Source of the DNA: Hyphomicrobium methylovorum | GTDB taxonomy: Bacteria > Pseudomonadota > Alphaproteobacteria > Rhizobiales > Hyphomicrobiaceae | Direction of reading: 5' to 3' | DNA length: 64,000 nucleotides | Assembly (NCBI RefSeq): GCF_013626205.1 | Contig: NZ_QHJE01000001.1 | Location: 3,080,501 to 3,144,500 of the forward strand | Shown here: positions 32,763 to 42,071 of the stretch, one piece after another | How the letters are laid out: every line of letters begins with the position of its first letter | How positions within the stretch are numbered: position 1 is the stretch's first letter | The notes under the pieces: generated by a model | The model's database searches: none | What the model was told of the DNA's origin: nothing | What the model saw: the letters and a program-made list of their open reading frames with translations, nothing else | Translations under genes and position numbers: made by a program

Positions 32763-35663
32763 ATGCTTGAAAAAACGTTCCGGCCGGCCGATATTGAGCC
32801 GCGCGTCAATTCCGAATGGGAAAAGGCAAACGCGTTCGCTGCCGGCAGCTCCGTCTCAGGCGGCAAGAATGCCGCCTATTCGATCGTCATCCCGCCGCCC
32901 AACGTGACGGGATCGCTCCATATGGGGCATGCCCTCAACAACACGCTGCAAGACATCCTTGTGCGCTTCGAACGCATGCGCGGGCGCGATGTGCTTTGGC
33001 AGCCGGGAACGGATCATGCGGGCATTGCCACGCAGATGGTCGTTGAGCGGCAGCTGGCGGCAAACAAAGAGCCGTCGCGCCGGGACCTTGGCCGCGAAGA
33101 ATTCCTGAAGCGCGTGTGGGCGTGGAAGGAAGAATCCGGCGGCACCATCGTCGAACAGCTTCGCCGTCTTGGTGCATCGTGCGATTGGTCGCGCGAACGC
33201 TTCACGATGGATGAGGGGCTGTCGAAGGCGGTCGTGAAGGTCTTCGTGCAGCTCTACAACGACGGGCTGATCTACAAAGACAAGCGGCTGGTCAACTGGG
33301 ATCCGAAGTTCCAGACGGCGATCTCCGATCTTGAAGTTATTCAGGTCGAGAAGCGCGGGTCCGTTACGTGGGATAAAGCCGCTGGCGAGCCGTTCGATGC
33401 CGCTGTGCTGGCCAAGGCGCTCGCGAAGGATCCGAGCGGGCATATGTATCATTTCCGCTATCCGCTGGCGGCGAAGGTTCCGGGATACGCGCGCGACTAC
33501 ATTGTGGTCGCCACGACGCGACCCGAGACGATGCTTGGCGACAGCGGCGTTGCGGTTCACCCCGAGGATGAACGCTACGCGGCTCTGCTGGCTGCGAATG
33601 CGAAGGTGAAGCTGCCGCTCGTGGATCGCGAGATTCCGATCGTTGCGGATGAGCATTCCGATCCCGAGAAGGGAACGGGTGCGGTGAAGATCACGCCCGC
33701 GCATGACTTCAACGACTTTGAAGTCGGCAAGCGGCACAATCTCGCGCAGATCAACGTGCTCGACGCGCATGGCCATCTGACGGACGACGTGCCGGAAGCC
33801 TATCGCGGGCTAGAGCGGTTTGCGGCGCGCTTGAAGATTGTCGAAGATCTCGATGCGTTGGGATTGCTCGAAAAGATCGAGCCGACGACGCATACGGTTC
33901 CGCATGGTGACCGTTCCGGCGTTGTCGTTGAGCCGTGGCTGACGGACCAGTGGTACGTCAACGCCGAAGAACTGGCGAAGCCCGCTATCGCAGCGATCGA
34001 AAAGGGCAAGACGGTCTTCGTTCCGAAGAACTGGGAGAAGACGTACTTCGAGTGGATGCGGAACATCCAGCCTTGGTGCATTTCGCGCCAGCTGTGGTGG
34101 GGGCACCAAATCCCGGCGTGGTATGGGCCTAAGCAAGTACAGAAAGGCACATTTGAACTCGGTCTAAAAAATGAGACCTTCGAGATTTTCTGCGCTGAGA
34201 GTGAAGAGTCACTTCGTCAACAACTGAATGATTACTACCAGGGTCGAAAGATAGAATTTGTAAAGGACCGAAGCCAAGCCAAGGATCTCTTTGATCGCCA
34301 GATAGGATTTTCAAAGAGAGAGCGTGGACAGGAAGTCGTTCCAATTTGGCGCGATGAAGACGTGCTCGATACGTGGTTCTCGTCGGCGCTGTGGCCGTTC
34401 TCGACACTTGGCTGGCCGGACGAGACGCCGGAGCTCGAACGATATTATCCGACGAGCGTTCTCGTTACCGGGTTCGACATCATCTTCTTCTGGGTTGCCC
34501 GGATGATGATGATGGGTCTGCACTTCATGAAGGATGTGCCCTTCAAGGACGTCTACATCCATGCCCTCGTTCGTGACGAGAAGGGGCAGAAGATGTCGAA
34601 GTCCAAGGGCAACGTCATGGACCCCTTGGTGCTGATCGACGAATTCGGCGCGGACGCGTTGCGCTTTACGCTCGCGGCGATGGCGGCGCAGGGTCGCGAC
34701 ATCAAGCTCGCGAAGTCACGCGTCGAAGGCTATCGCAACTTCGCGACCAAGCTCTGGAACGCCTCGCGCTTTTCAGAGATGAACGAGTGCGTGCGCCAGC
34801 GCGGCTTCGATCCGAAGACCGCGAAGCAGATTTTCAACAAGTGGATCATCGGTGAAGCGGAGCTGACGTCGAAGGCCGTCACGGCTGCGCTCGAATCCTA
34901 TCGCTTCAATGAAGCGGCGTTGGCGATCTATGAATTCGTTTGGGGCGAATTCTGCGATTGGTATCTCGAACTCATCAAGCCGCTTCTGGCAGGCGACGAT
35001 GAGGACGCGAAAGCGGAAACACGCGCGGTTGCAGCGTGGACGCTCGACCAGATTCTCAAGATGCTGCATCCGTTCATGCCGTTCATCACGGAAGAACTTT
35101 GGGCGCACATGGTGGAGCATGGCGTGAAGCGCGACACGCTTCTCTGCCACAGCCAGTGGCCCAATCTTGATGGCCTCGTCGAGCAGAACGCTGTCGATGA
35201 AGTCAACTGGGTTGTGTTGCTCATCTCTGAGATCCGGTCTGTGAGGACCGAGATGAATGTTCCTGCTGGCGCAAAGATTCCGGCCGTTATCGTTGGTGCG
35301 GATGCCCTGACGCGTGAGCGCGTTCGGCGCAACGAAGATACGCTCAAGCGGCTTGCACGTTTGGACGAGATCGATTTTGAAGACGCTGCTCCGAAGGGTG
35401 CGGCTCTCGTCGTTGCGGGCGAGACGACGGCGGCACTACCGCTGGCTGGCATCATCGACATGGACGCGGAAAAGCGCCGTTTGGCGAAGGAGATCGAGAA
35501 GGCGAGCGGAGATCTGAAAAAGATGGACGCGAAGCTTTCCAATCCGCAGTTCATGGAACGCGCGAAAGAGGAAGCAATCGAGGAAGCCCAGGAACGCAAG
35601 GCGGAACTCGAAGCTGAGATCAAGCGCTTCTCGGCGGCGCTCAAGCGTCTGGAAGGCGTCTGA
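32763..35663 (+). CDS. valS: Valyl-tRNA synthetase
   Basis: A 966-residue class I aminoacyl-tRNA synthetase charging tRNA-Val. HIGH-type motif HMGH at residues 53-56 (PPPNVTGSLHMGHALNN); KMSKS at about 610-614 (GQKMSKSKGNVMDP); C-terminal coiled-coil arm (last ~70 residues). The ATG at 32763 gives the usual start MLEKTFRPADIEPR. Between QIPAWYGP and DEDVLDTWFSS there is a roughly 65-residue segment (about 458-524; bases 34135-34335) encoded by visibly AT-richer DNA with codons such as CTA, ATA, GTA and AGA that are otherwise rare in this gene. It remains in frame. Confidence 0.96.
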   Translation: MLEKTFRPADIEPRVNSEWEKANAFAAGSSVSGGKNAAYSIVIPPPNVTGSLHMGHALNNTLQDILVRFERMRGRDVLWQPGTDHAGIATQMVVERQLAANKEPSRRDLGREEFLKRVWAWKEESGGTIVEQLRRLGASCDWSRERFTMDEGLSKAVVKVFVQLYNDGLIYKDKRLVNWDPKFQTAISDLEVIQVEKRGSVTWDKAAGEPFDAAVLAKALAKDPSGHMYHFRYPLAAKVPGYARDYIVVATTRPETMLGDSGVAVHPEDERYAALLAANAKVKLPLVDREIPIVADEHSDPEKGTGAVKITPAHDFNDFEVGKRHNLAQINVLDAHGHLTDDVPEAYRGLERFAARLKIVEDLDALGLLEKIEPTTHTVPHGDRSGVVVEPWLTDQWYVNAEELAKPAIAAIEKGKTVFVPKNWEKTYFEWMRNIQPWCISRQLWWGHQIPAWYGPKQVQKGTFELGLKNETFEIFCAESEESLRQQLNDYYQGRKIEFVKDRSQAKDLFDRQIGFSKRERGQEVVPIWRDEDVLDTWFSSALWPFSTLGWPDETPELERYYPTSVLVTGFDIIFFWVARMMMMGLHFMKDVPFKDVYIHALVRDEKGQKMSKSKGNVMDPLVLIDEFGADALRFTLAAMAAQGRDIKLAKSRVEGYRNFATKLWNASRFSEMNECVRQRGFDPKTAKQIFNKWIIGEAELTSKAVTAALESYRFNEAALAIYEFVWGEFCDWYLELIKPLLAGDDEDAKAETRAVAAWTLDQILKMLHPFMPFITEELWAHMVEHGVKRDTLLCHSQWPNLDGLVEQNAVDEVNWVVLLISEIRSVRTEMNVPAGAKIPAVIVGADALTRERVRRNEDTLKRLARLDEIDFEDAAPKGAALVVAGETTAALPLAGIIDMDAEKRRLAKEIEKASGDLKKMDAKLSNPQFMERAKEEAIEEAQERKAELEAEIKRFSAALKRLEGV

Positions 35664-35682
35664 CGCTTACTCGGCGGTGAGA

Positions 35683-36303
35683 TTAGAGCGCGCTGGGGGC
35701 GGCGACGAAATTCTGAATCGCGCCACCAGCGGTCGTCAGGAATTTCACGCGCAGTTCCGTGAGCATCCAGCCTCGGCGGGTCAATTCCAATTTGCCGAGG
35801 TAAACGCGCGTCGGATCGAGCTTGTCTTCCATGTCGATCTCAACCGTCGTGAAGCCGGTGAACTCCGCGCGTTTGACGCGTGACCATGCTTTTGCGATGC
35901 GCTCTGTCATCGGGAGTGTATTCGCGGGGTCGTCCGCGCCCGAGACGTAGTCGCGGTAAGCTTTGCGAAGCGAGAAGAGCTTGGGCAGGCCATCCGGCGT
36001 GACGTAGCTTTCGACGATGCTGTCGACGGCGCTCTGTCCCCAGTAGGCTTTCAGGCGCTGCCAGAGCCCGGCGTTCTGATCGGGTGCTGCGTTAGCAGCT
36101 CCTTCGGGAAGATCGAGTGCGATGCGGGCGATCGACGGTTTCAGCGTTGCGCGGACGCTCGGCCATTCGATCGCCGTTGCGAGGTAGGTCGCGTTTTCAG
36201 ACCGGACCGCTTCACGGATGTTCCATGCCGTTACGAACGGCGCAGCGATGTAGATCGTAGCTGCAAAGACAACAGCGGACGCAAGAGCAAGTAGCGGTTT
36301 CAT
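35683..36303 (-). CDS. DUF2939 family exported or membrane-anchored protein
   Basis: A 206-residue protein with one N-terminal hydrophobic segment (LLALASAVVFAATIYIAAPF), which is a signal anchor or signal peptide. The remaining sequence fits DUF2939: WNIREAVRSENATYLATAIE and PSVRATLKPSI near the start, and a beta-strand tail TRVYLGKLELTRRGWMLTEL. The function is unknown. It converges with valS (19 bases between stops) and is followed upstream by an M48 protease gene in the same orientation, 85 bases away. Confidence 0.75.
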   Translation of the reverse strand: MKPLLALASAVVFAATIYIAAPFVTAWNIREAVRSENATYLATAIEWPSVRATLKPSIARIALDLPEGAANAAPDQNAGLWQRLKAYWGQSAVDSIVESYVTPDGLPKLFSLRKAYRDYVSGADDPANTLPMTERIAKAWSRVKRAEFTGFTTVEIDMEDKLDPTRVYLGKLELTRRGWMLTELRVKFLTTAGGAIQNFVAAPSAL

Positions 36304-36388
36304 GCGTACCTCCCATCATCCCTGAAGGCGGCGGTCGAACGGGGCTCGCGTGACACGAAATTCTGTCGAACTTCAGACATCGGAGCGT

Positions 36389-37528
36389 TCAGCCGTCGCC
36401 GTGTTTCGTTGCTGTGGATTTCGCGGTCGTTTTGCAGATCTCTTTCAGCTCGTTCCATGACTGGAAATCAAGAGCTGGCGTCGACGGGTAGTCTAGTTGC
36501 GCTCGGACGAGTTTGGCGCGCTCTTTGGCGGGCGGATGGGTTTGCAGCCACGTCCATCCGGATGGGCCGGACGAGTGGTCGTCCGATTCCATCTTGGTCA
36601 CGCGGGCGAAAAACGATCCAAGCCCCTTTGGCGAAATGCCTGCATTTTTGAGAAGGACGAGGGCTTCGACGTCGGCTTCGTGCTCTGCGCTACGGGAATA
36701 CCCGAGCTGCGCCAACATCACGCCGATGTTCGCCAATCCGCCACCGGTGCCGCCGAGCATCACTTCGAGTCCCGCGGCGAGGCCCACGCTGCGGAGCATG
36801 CCGACCTCGGGATCCATCGCGATGGCGTGTCCCATTTCATGCGCGAGGACGCCCGCGATCTCGTCCGGGCTGTCGGATTTATCGAGGAGCCCCTTGGTCA
36901 GAATGATCTTTGCGCCGGGCACGGCGAAGGCGTTCATCAACGGCCAATCATAAACGCGAATATCGAAGGTCACGCCTTCAGGTGCAGCCTTGGACAAGCG
37001 CTCACTCAGGCGGGCGAGGGCGGCCGTGCCGTTTGCGTCGACGCATTGGCTGTATCCTTCCGTCATCGAGTCGCGTGCGGCGTCTCCCAGACGTGCGCGC
37101 CAGCTTTCCGGAAGCATGCCCGCATAGAAGCGCAGCGGGCTCCAGCCGGTCACCATCGTTGCCGTCACGATGCCGACGATGGATGCGATTAACAGCAGCC
37201 AGAGACGGGCTCGCCGCCAACGTGTGGCGCGTGCGGAAAGATGCGGCGCGTGCTCGCGCAAACTGGCTGCAAACGCGCGGCCCTGCACGAAAAGTGTTGC
37301 TCCGGGCTCATCGCGCGACGACAGCAAAACGTCGATGGTATTGGCACGTAGCGGCTCCAGCGCTTTCAATCCGTCGTAGCGCCAAAGCGTTCGCGGTTTT
37401 CCCGTGCCGAAATCAATCTCGACGCCGGTTAATCCGAGCGACGCGGTTCCATCCACGGGATTGTTTCCGGGACGCGTATAGCGGCAGTAACTTGGAGATC
37501 TCGCACCGGTGCCGGAATTGGCCTGCAT
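36389..37528 (-). CDS. M48-family membrane-bound zinc metalloprotease
   Basis: A 379-residue protein with a cytoplasmic N-terminal domain of about 105 residues, one transmembrane segment (ARLWLLLIASIVGIVTATMV), and a periplasmic peptidase M48 domain. The zinc motif HEMGH (His230, Glu231, His234) lies in IAGVLAHEMGHAIAMDPE. The third ligand is the Glu of YSRSAEHEADVEALVLL. The pattern resembles Oma1/BepA-like quality-control proteases. An N-terminal soluble domain ahead of the membrane segment is a feature of a subset of the family. The partner or substrate is unknown. Confidence 0.87.
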   Translation of the reverse strand: MQANSGTGARSPSYCRYTRPGNNPVDGTASLGLTGVEIDFGTGKPRTLWRYDGLKALEPLRANTIDVLLSSRDEPGATLFVQGRAFAASLREHAPHLSARATRWRRARLWLLLIASIVGIVTATMVTGWSPLRFYAGMLPESWRARLGDAARDSMTEGYSQCVDANGTAALARLSERLSKAAPEGVTFDIRVYDWPLMNAFAVPGAKIILTKGLLDKSDSPDEIAGVLAHEMGHAIAMDPEVGMLRSVGLAAGLEVMLGGTGGGLANIGVMLAQLGYSRSAEHEADVEALVLLKNAGISPKGLGSFFARVTKMESDDHSSGPSGWTWLQTHPPAKERAKLVRAQLDYPSTPALDFQSWNELKEICKTTAKSTATKHGDG

Positions 37529-37982
37529 ATCACTCTCAGCGAATTAACCCTGCAGCGCCGACGCTGCGTGTGAGGCGTCATCTAGTCATGGCGCGGGGTA
37601 AAATGAATGTCTCGCCGGTGACAAAGTCGGGCCGTGGTGATGACGAAGTTTGACGGCAAAACCATTCGCATCCGATTCTGCTTTTGGATGTTTGACATGG
37701 ATGGATCAATCGGCCGACGGGCTGCATCTCCGTGGATGGCGAAGCGTACTCATAGTACTGCGATCTGCGGATTTACCATTTGTTGCTAATTAGCAACGTT
37801 GGGCTTTGACTGCGCCTCTTTCGAGCCACAAAGTCCGCGCACGTCCAATGGTGAAGAGTCGAAGCCGGGTGCGGCACCATTTTCGTTGCAAAGGCCTTTC
37901 GTCGAGGCCGCGCGACTGGCATCCCTGTTTATCCGGTCGACCGGACCGGAATAGCAGAGGGCGGGTGCCCAAGAGGACTGGA
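37529..37982. promoter_or_regulatory. Divergent region with palindromes, upstream of ilvD
   Basis: These 454 bases separate the M48 protease start from the ilvD start. They hold a perfect 16-bp palindrome GTTGCTAATTAGCAAC (37782-37797) and a smaller dyad GTACT-CAT-AGTAC (37746-37758). Either could be a regulator site, perhaps for a branched-chain amino-acid regulator. An open frame in phase with ilvD extends to 37806 but lacks a convincing ribosome site and is Arg-rich, so I treat it as leader. Confidence 0.55.
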
Positions 37983-39707
37983 ATGGACGCGAAGACGTTC
38001 GATAAATCTAAATTGCCAAGCCGCCACGTTACGGAAGGTCCGTCACGCGCGCCGCATCGTTCCTATTATTACGCAATGGGTCTTACGGAAGAAGAGATCC
38101 ATCAGCCGTTCGTTGGCGTTGTGTCCTGCTGGAACGAAGCAGCTCCCTGCAACATCGCGCTTCAGCGCCAGGCTCAGTCGGCGAAGGCCGGGGTGAAGCT
38201 CGGCGGCGGAACTCCGAGAGAATTTTGCACCATCACCGTCACTGACGGCATCGCGATGGGCCACCAGGGCATGAAGTCCTCGCTCGTCTCGCGCGAGGTG
38301 ATTGCGGACTCCATCGAACTCACCATGCGCGGTCACAGCTACGACGCGCTCGTCGGCATTGCGGGCTGCGACAAGAGTCTGCCGGGCACCATGATGGCGA
38401 TGCTGCGCCTCAACGTGCCGTCGGTGTTCATGTATGGCGGCTCGATACTGCCCGGCAAATTCAAGGGCCATGACGTCACCGTGCAGGACGTGTTCGAAGG
38501 CGTCGGCAAGCATTCGGTCGGCGGCATGACCGACGCGGAGTTGCACGAACTCGAGTGCGTCGCTTGTCCGAGCGCAGGCGCGTGCGGCGCTCAGTTCACC
38601 GCCAACACCATGGCGTGTGTGTCGGAAGCGATCGGTTTGGCGTTGCCGGGATCGGCTGGAACGCCCGCGCCTTATGAGAGTCGCGATCAATATGCGCGTG
38701 CGAGCGGCGAAGCTGTGATGAAGCTTATCGCGCTCGGCATCCGTCCGCGCGATATCTGCACGCGCAAAGCCTTCGAGAACGCGGCGATTGTCGTGGCTGC
38801 CACGGGCGGTTCGACAAATGGCGCGCTGCATCTCCCAGCCATGGCCCACGAATGCGGCATCGACTTCGACCTGTTCGACGTGGCCGAGATTTTCAAGAAG
38901 ACGCCGTACATCGCTGACCTCAAGCCGGGCGGAAAGTACGTCGCGTCGGACGTGCACGAGATCGGCGGCGTGCCGCAGATTCTCAAGGCGCTGCTCGACG
39001 GCGGCATTCTGCATGGCGACTGCCTGACCGTTACCGGCAAGACGATGGCCGAAAACCTCGCCTCCGTGACGTTCAACACGGAGCAGAAGGTCGTCTATCC
39101 GGTTTCGAATCCGATCACGCCGACGGGTGGTGTCGTAGGACTCAAGGGCACGCTTGCTCCCGACGGTGCGATCGTGAAGGTCGCGGGCCTCAAGAATCTC
39201 AAGTTCCGCGGACCGGCTCGTTGCTTCGACTGCGAAGAGGATGCGTTCGCCGCTGTGGACGCGCGCAACTACAAGCCGGGCGAAGTGCTCGTCATCCGCT
39301 ACGAGGGACCGAAGGGTGGTCCCGGTATGCGTGAAATGCTGGCGACGACGGCGGCGCTCTACGGTCAGGGCGCTGGCGACAGTGTTGCGCTCATCACCGA
39401 CGGGCGCTTCTCGGGAGCGACGCGCGGGTTCTGCGTTGGTCACGTTGGACCGGAAGCTGCCGTGGGCGGGCCGATCGGGCTCATTCAAGACGGCGACATG
39501 ATCTCGATGGATGCCGAGACCGGCACGCTCGACCTCGAAGTCGACGCAGCCGAGCTTGAACGCCGTCGCAAGACCTGGAAGGCGCCCCCGAATGCGTACC
39601 AGAGCGGGGCGATACGAAAATTTGCAGACCAAGTGGGACCGGCGCGTTACGGCGCCGTCACCCATGCGGGTGGAAAGGCGGAAGTCCACTGCTATGCGGA
39701 CATTTAG
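37983..39707 (+). CDS. ilvD: Dihydroxy-acid dehydratase
   Basis: Fe-S dehydratase of the valine, isoleucine and pantothenate pathways (dihydroxy-acid to 2-keto acid). The 574 residues begin at the ATG 37983 behind AAGAGGA. The cluster-ligating cysteines are visible: CWNEAAPC (Cys49, Cys56), GCDKSLPG (Cys129) and CPSAGACG (Cys195, Cys201). C-terminal substrate motif [16 protein letters not shown]. Its last 14 bases overlap the start of the ExoR-like gene in another frame. Promoter candidates lie in the palindrome-bearing region upstream. Confidence 0.96.
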   Translation: MDAKTFDKSKLPSRHVTEGPSRAPHRSYYYAMGLTEEEIHQPFVGVVSCWNEAAPCNIALQRQAQSAKAGVKLGGGTPREFCTITVTDGIAMGHQGMKSSLVSREVIADSIELTMRGHSYDALVGIAGCDKSLPGTMMAMLRLNVPSVFMYGGSILPGKFKGHDVTVQDVFEGVGKHSVGGMTDAELHELECVACPSAGACGAQFTANTMACVSEAIGLALPGSAGTPAPYESRDQYARASGEAVMKLIALGIRPRDICTRKAFENAAIVVAATGGSTNGALHLPAMAHECGIDFDLFDVAEIFKKTPYIADLKPGGKYVASDVHEIGGVPQILKALLDGGILHGDCLTVTGKTMAENLASVTFNTEQKVVYPVSNPITPTGGVVGLKGTLAPDGAIVKVAGLKNLKFRGPARCFDCEEDAFAAVDARNYKPGEVLVIRYEGPKGGPGMREMLATTAALYGQGAGDSVALITDGRFSGATRGFCVGHVGPEAAVGGPIGLIQDGDMISMDAETGTLDLEVDAAELERRRKTWKAPPNAYQSGAIRKFADQVGPARYGAVTHAGGKAEVHCYADI

Positions 39708-40782
39708 ACTGCTCGTCGCTGGAAGTGTTGTGATTAGCGCCCTGGCCTTCGGTTCTGCGATGGCCAGGGACGTTACCTTTCGTTCGCCCGACGATGCCAT
39801 GAAGCAAGGCATCTCGGCGTTCAATGGCGGCTATTATGAATTGGCGCTGCCAGCGTTCGAAGCTCTCGAAATTTCCAAACCGCAGATCGCGCATTATTAC
39901 GAAGCGCGAATCTACGGCGACAACGATGGCGCCTATACCAATCACGGCAAGGCCTTCCGCCTGTTCAAAGAACTTGCGGACGAAATGAAGGACGTCGATC
40001 CGGACGATGAGGAACTCGCGCCGATCGCCGCCAAGTCTCTAACCGCGGTCTCGCTCTATCTTCGTGATGGCATCACCGACGCGGGAATCCGTCCAGACCG
40101 TGCGGCGGCCGATCAGGCGCTGCAGCGCGCGGCGCTGACGTTCAACGATGAAGACGCGCAGTTTGAACTTGCGAAGGTTCTGCTGCGTGGCGAAGGCCCG
40201 GAACTCACAATGGGCGGGTTTGAAGATCCGGCGAGCAAGATCGAGAACGGCCGTCATTGGCTGTCTCGGCTGTCGCGGTCCGGCCATCCTGGGGCACAGG
40301 CGTTTCTGGCGGATCTGCTTTGGCGCGGTAAGTTCGTCGAGAAGGATCAAGCTGCTGCTCTGAACCTGATCGACGTCGCGGTTTCGAATGCGCCGCCGAG
40401 CGAGCGCGTCTGGATCGAAGACATCTATCAAAACATTTTCTGCAACGCGGGCCAGGGCGTCCGCCAGCAGGCGACCGGCCGGGTTGCGGAGTGGCACAAT
40501 CGCTATGGCCGCAGGCCGCATGTGAAGCGCGATACCGGCGATGGACTTGACGATCTTTCGGTCGAGGCTGTCCGGACGTGTTCCAACGGCGAACTCGTAA
40601 AGCCGATGTCCACCGGTCCGGCAGGTGCGCATCTTCCAACGCATCCGATCATCAGCGCGACGCCGAATACGCATGGGCTGAGCCGTCCTGCTGCCGCATC
40701 GGGATTTGCGCCTGCGTCAGGGCTTGGCGGATCACTCATGGGCCCGCCGGCTGCTGGATTTTCTCCAAGCACTCCGCGCTAA
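39694..40782 (+). CDS. ExoR-like exported Sel1-repeat protein
   Basis: A 362-residue protein with a signal peptide ([20 protein letters not shown], ending SAMA) and Sel1/TPR-type repeats: [20 protein letters not shown], then [15 protein letters not shown], then [16 protein letters not shown], then [15 protein letters not shown]. The order of motifs, including [20 protein letters not shown], closely recalls ExoR, the periplasmic inhibitor of the ExoS-ChvI two-component system controlling exopolysaccharide in rhizobia. It is about 90 residues longer, with a Pro/Ser/Gly-rich tail. The start overlaps ilvD by 14 bases, so translation may be coupled. ExoR function is inferred from family likeness. 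Confidence 0.62.
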   Translation: MRTFRLLVAGSVVISALAFGSAMARDVTFRSPDDAMKQGISAFNGGYYELALPAFEALEISKPQIAHYYEARIYGDNDGAYTNHGKAFRLFKELADEMKDVDPDDEELAPIAAKSLTAVSLYLRDGITDAGIRPDRAAADQALQRAALTFNDEDAQFELAKVLLRGEGPELTMGGFEDPASKIENGRHWLSRLSRSGHPGAQAFLADLLWRGKFVEKDQAAALNLIDVAVSNAPPSERVWIEDIYQNIFCNAGQGVRQQATGRVAEWHNRYGRRPHVKRDTGDGLDDLSVEAVRTCSNGELVKPMSTGPAGAHLPTHPIISATPNTHGLSRPAAASGFAPASGLGGSLMGPPAAGFSPSTPR

Positions 40783-41565
40783 TCAGGCTGCGAGCTTGAT
40801 CCAGACCGGCACGTGATCGGACGGCTTTTCCTGCGCACGGGTCGCGCGGTCGATGCCTGAAGCCTTCAGCAAGTCCGCCGCCTGACTCGATAGCAGCATG
40901 TGATCGATGCGGATGCCGTCGTCACGTTGAAAAGCGCCCGCCTGATAATCCCAGAACGTATAAATGCCAGCACCCGGATGGCAGGCGCGCGTCGCGTCGG
41001 TCAATCCGAGATTGACGAGCTTGCGCCACGCGGCGCGGCTTTCCGGCTGGAAGAGCGCGTCGTTGACCCAGGCCTGCGGACGTTTCGCATCTTCCGGTTC
41101 GGGAATGACGTTGTAGTCTCCGGCGAGAACGAGCGGCATTTCCTCCGCGAGCAGTTGTTCGGCCCGCGCATAGAGCCGCTTCATCCAGGCCAGCTTGTAG
41201 GGAAATTTTTCGGTGTCGATCGGGTTGCCGTTCGGCAAATAAAGCGAGACGACGCGCACCATGCGTTCGCCCATTTGCACCGAGGCTTCGATCCAGCGCG
41301 CATGCACGTCCGTGTCGTCTCCGGGAAGACCGCGCACGACGTCTTCAAGCGGCGACTTCGACAGGATCGCGACGCCGTTGAAACCCTTTTGTCCGTGGGT
41401 GGCGACGTTGTAGCCGAGGTCTTGGAAGGCGGCCGTCGGGAAACCTTCGTCGACCGACTTGATTTCCTGCATGCAGATAACGTCAGGCTGATGCTGACGC
41501 AGATAGGTCAGCACCGACTCGAGGCGGGCCTTGACGCCATTGATGTTCCAGGTGGCGATGAGCAT
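40783..41565 (-). CDS. xthA: Exodeoxyribonuclease III / AP endonuclease
   Basis: A 260-residue Mg-dependent nuclease of base-excision repair (AP endonuclease and 3'-5' exonuclease). Motifs of the exonuclease/endonuclease/phosphatase fold: LIATWNINGVKARL, DVICMQEIK with the metal Glu, VSLYLPNG, LAGDYNVIP, and DDGIRIDHMLLS with catalytic KPSDHVPVW near the end. The start is the ATG opening MLIATWNING; a longer frame to 41601 adds 12 atypical residues. It converges with the ExoR-like gene with adjoining stop codons. Confidence 0.95.
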   Translation of the reverse strand: MLIATWNINGVKARLESVLTYLRQHQPDVICMQEIKSVDEGFPTAAFQDLGYNVATHGQKGFNGVAILSKSPLEDVVRGLPGDDTDVHARWIEASVQMGERMVRVVSLYLPNGNPIDTEKFPYKLAWMKRLYARAEQLLAEEMPLVLAGDYNVIPEPEDAKRPQAWVNDALFQPESRAAWRKLVNLGLTDATRACHPGAGIYTFWDYQAGAFQRDDGIRIDHMLLSSQAADLLKASGIDRATRAQEKPSDHVPVWIKLAA

Positions 41566-41614
41566 GCCCGACTGTGTGCCACTGGCCGCCGGGCAAAGCA
41601 AATGCGAAGCGGTA

Positions 41615-41947
41615 TCAGATGGAGAAGCTGGTGCCGCAGCCGCAGGACGCGCTGGCGACGGGGTTATTGATCTTGAAGGCGGCGCCGATCAGGTCGTCCA
41701 CGAAATCGATCTCGGCGCCCTCCATGTACTGGAGCGAGACCGGATCGATGACGACCACTGCGCCGTCGCGTTCGATGACGAAATCGTCGTCGGCACGGTT
41801 GCCGACCAGATCGAACTTGTATTGAAAGCCGGAGCATCCGCCGCCCTCGACGGAAACGCGCAGGACCGAGGCCGCCGGTTCACTTTCCGCAATCTCGGCG
41901 ATGCGGGTGGCGGCACGTTCTGTCACGGTGACGGTCGACATGGTCAT
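41615..41947 (-). CDS. erpA: Iron-sulfur cluster insertion protein (A-type carrier)
   Basis: A 110-residue A-type Fe-S carrier that passes clusters to apo-enzymes. The three invariant cysteines are in GGGCSGFQYKF and SASCGCGTSF. The rest of the sequence (IDPVSLQYMEGAEIDFVDDL) fits ErpA/IscA. It lies 49 bases upstream of xthA in the same direction and is divergent from dgt. An internal ATG two codons in could also be the start. Confidence 0.92.
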   Translation of the reverse strand: MTMSTVTVTERAATRIAEIAESEPAASVLRVSVEGGGCSGFQYKFDLVGNRADDDFVIERDGAVVVIDPVSLQYMEGAEIDFVDDLIGAAFKINNPVASASCGCGTSFSI

Positions 41948-42071
41948 GCTGTTGTCCAGTACTGCATTCGCGCCCTGCGTGGCCGGTTGTTTCCGGTGCC
42001 AGCGCTAACGCCGGGCGCAGCAAGAAGATAGGAACGCTCGTGAACAAATCAAATACCAAGCGCGGCGGCAT

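Noticed and set aside
37806-37982. N-terminal extension of IlvD by 59 residues
   Set aside because: Not expected in IlvD; the ATG at 37983 has a proper ribosome site and the usual start sequence.
38043-39824. A 593-codon open frame on the minus strand across ilvD
   Set aside because: It is antisense to a gene with all IlvD motifs, is Arg/His/Val-rich with no recognisable domain, and reflects the codon bias of high-GC DNA.
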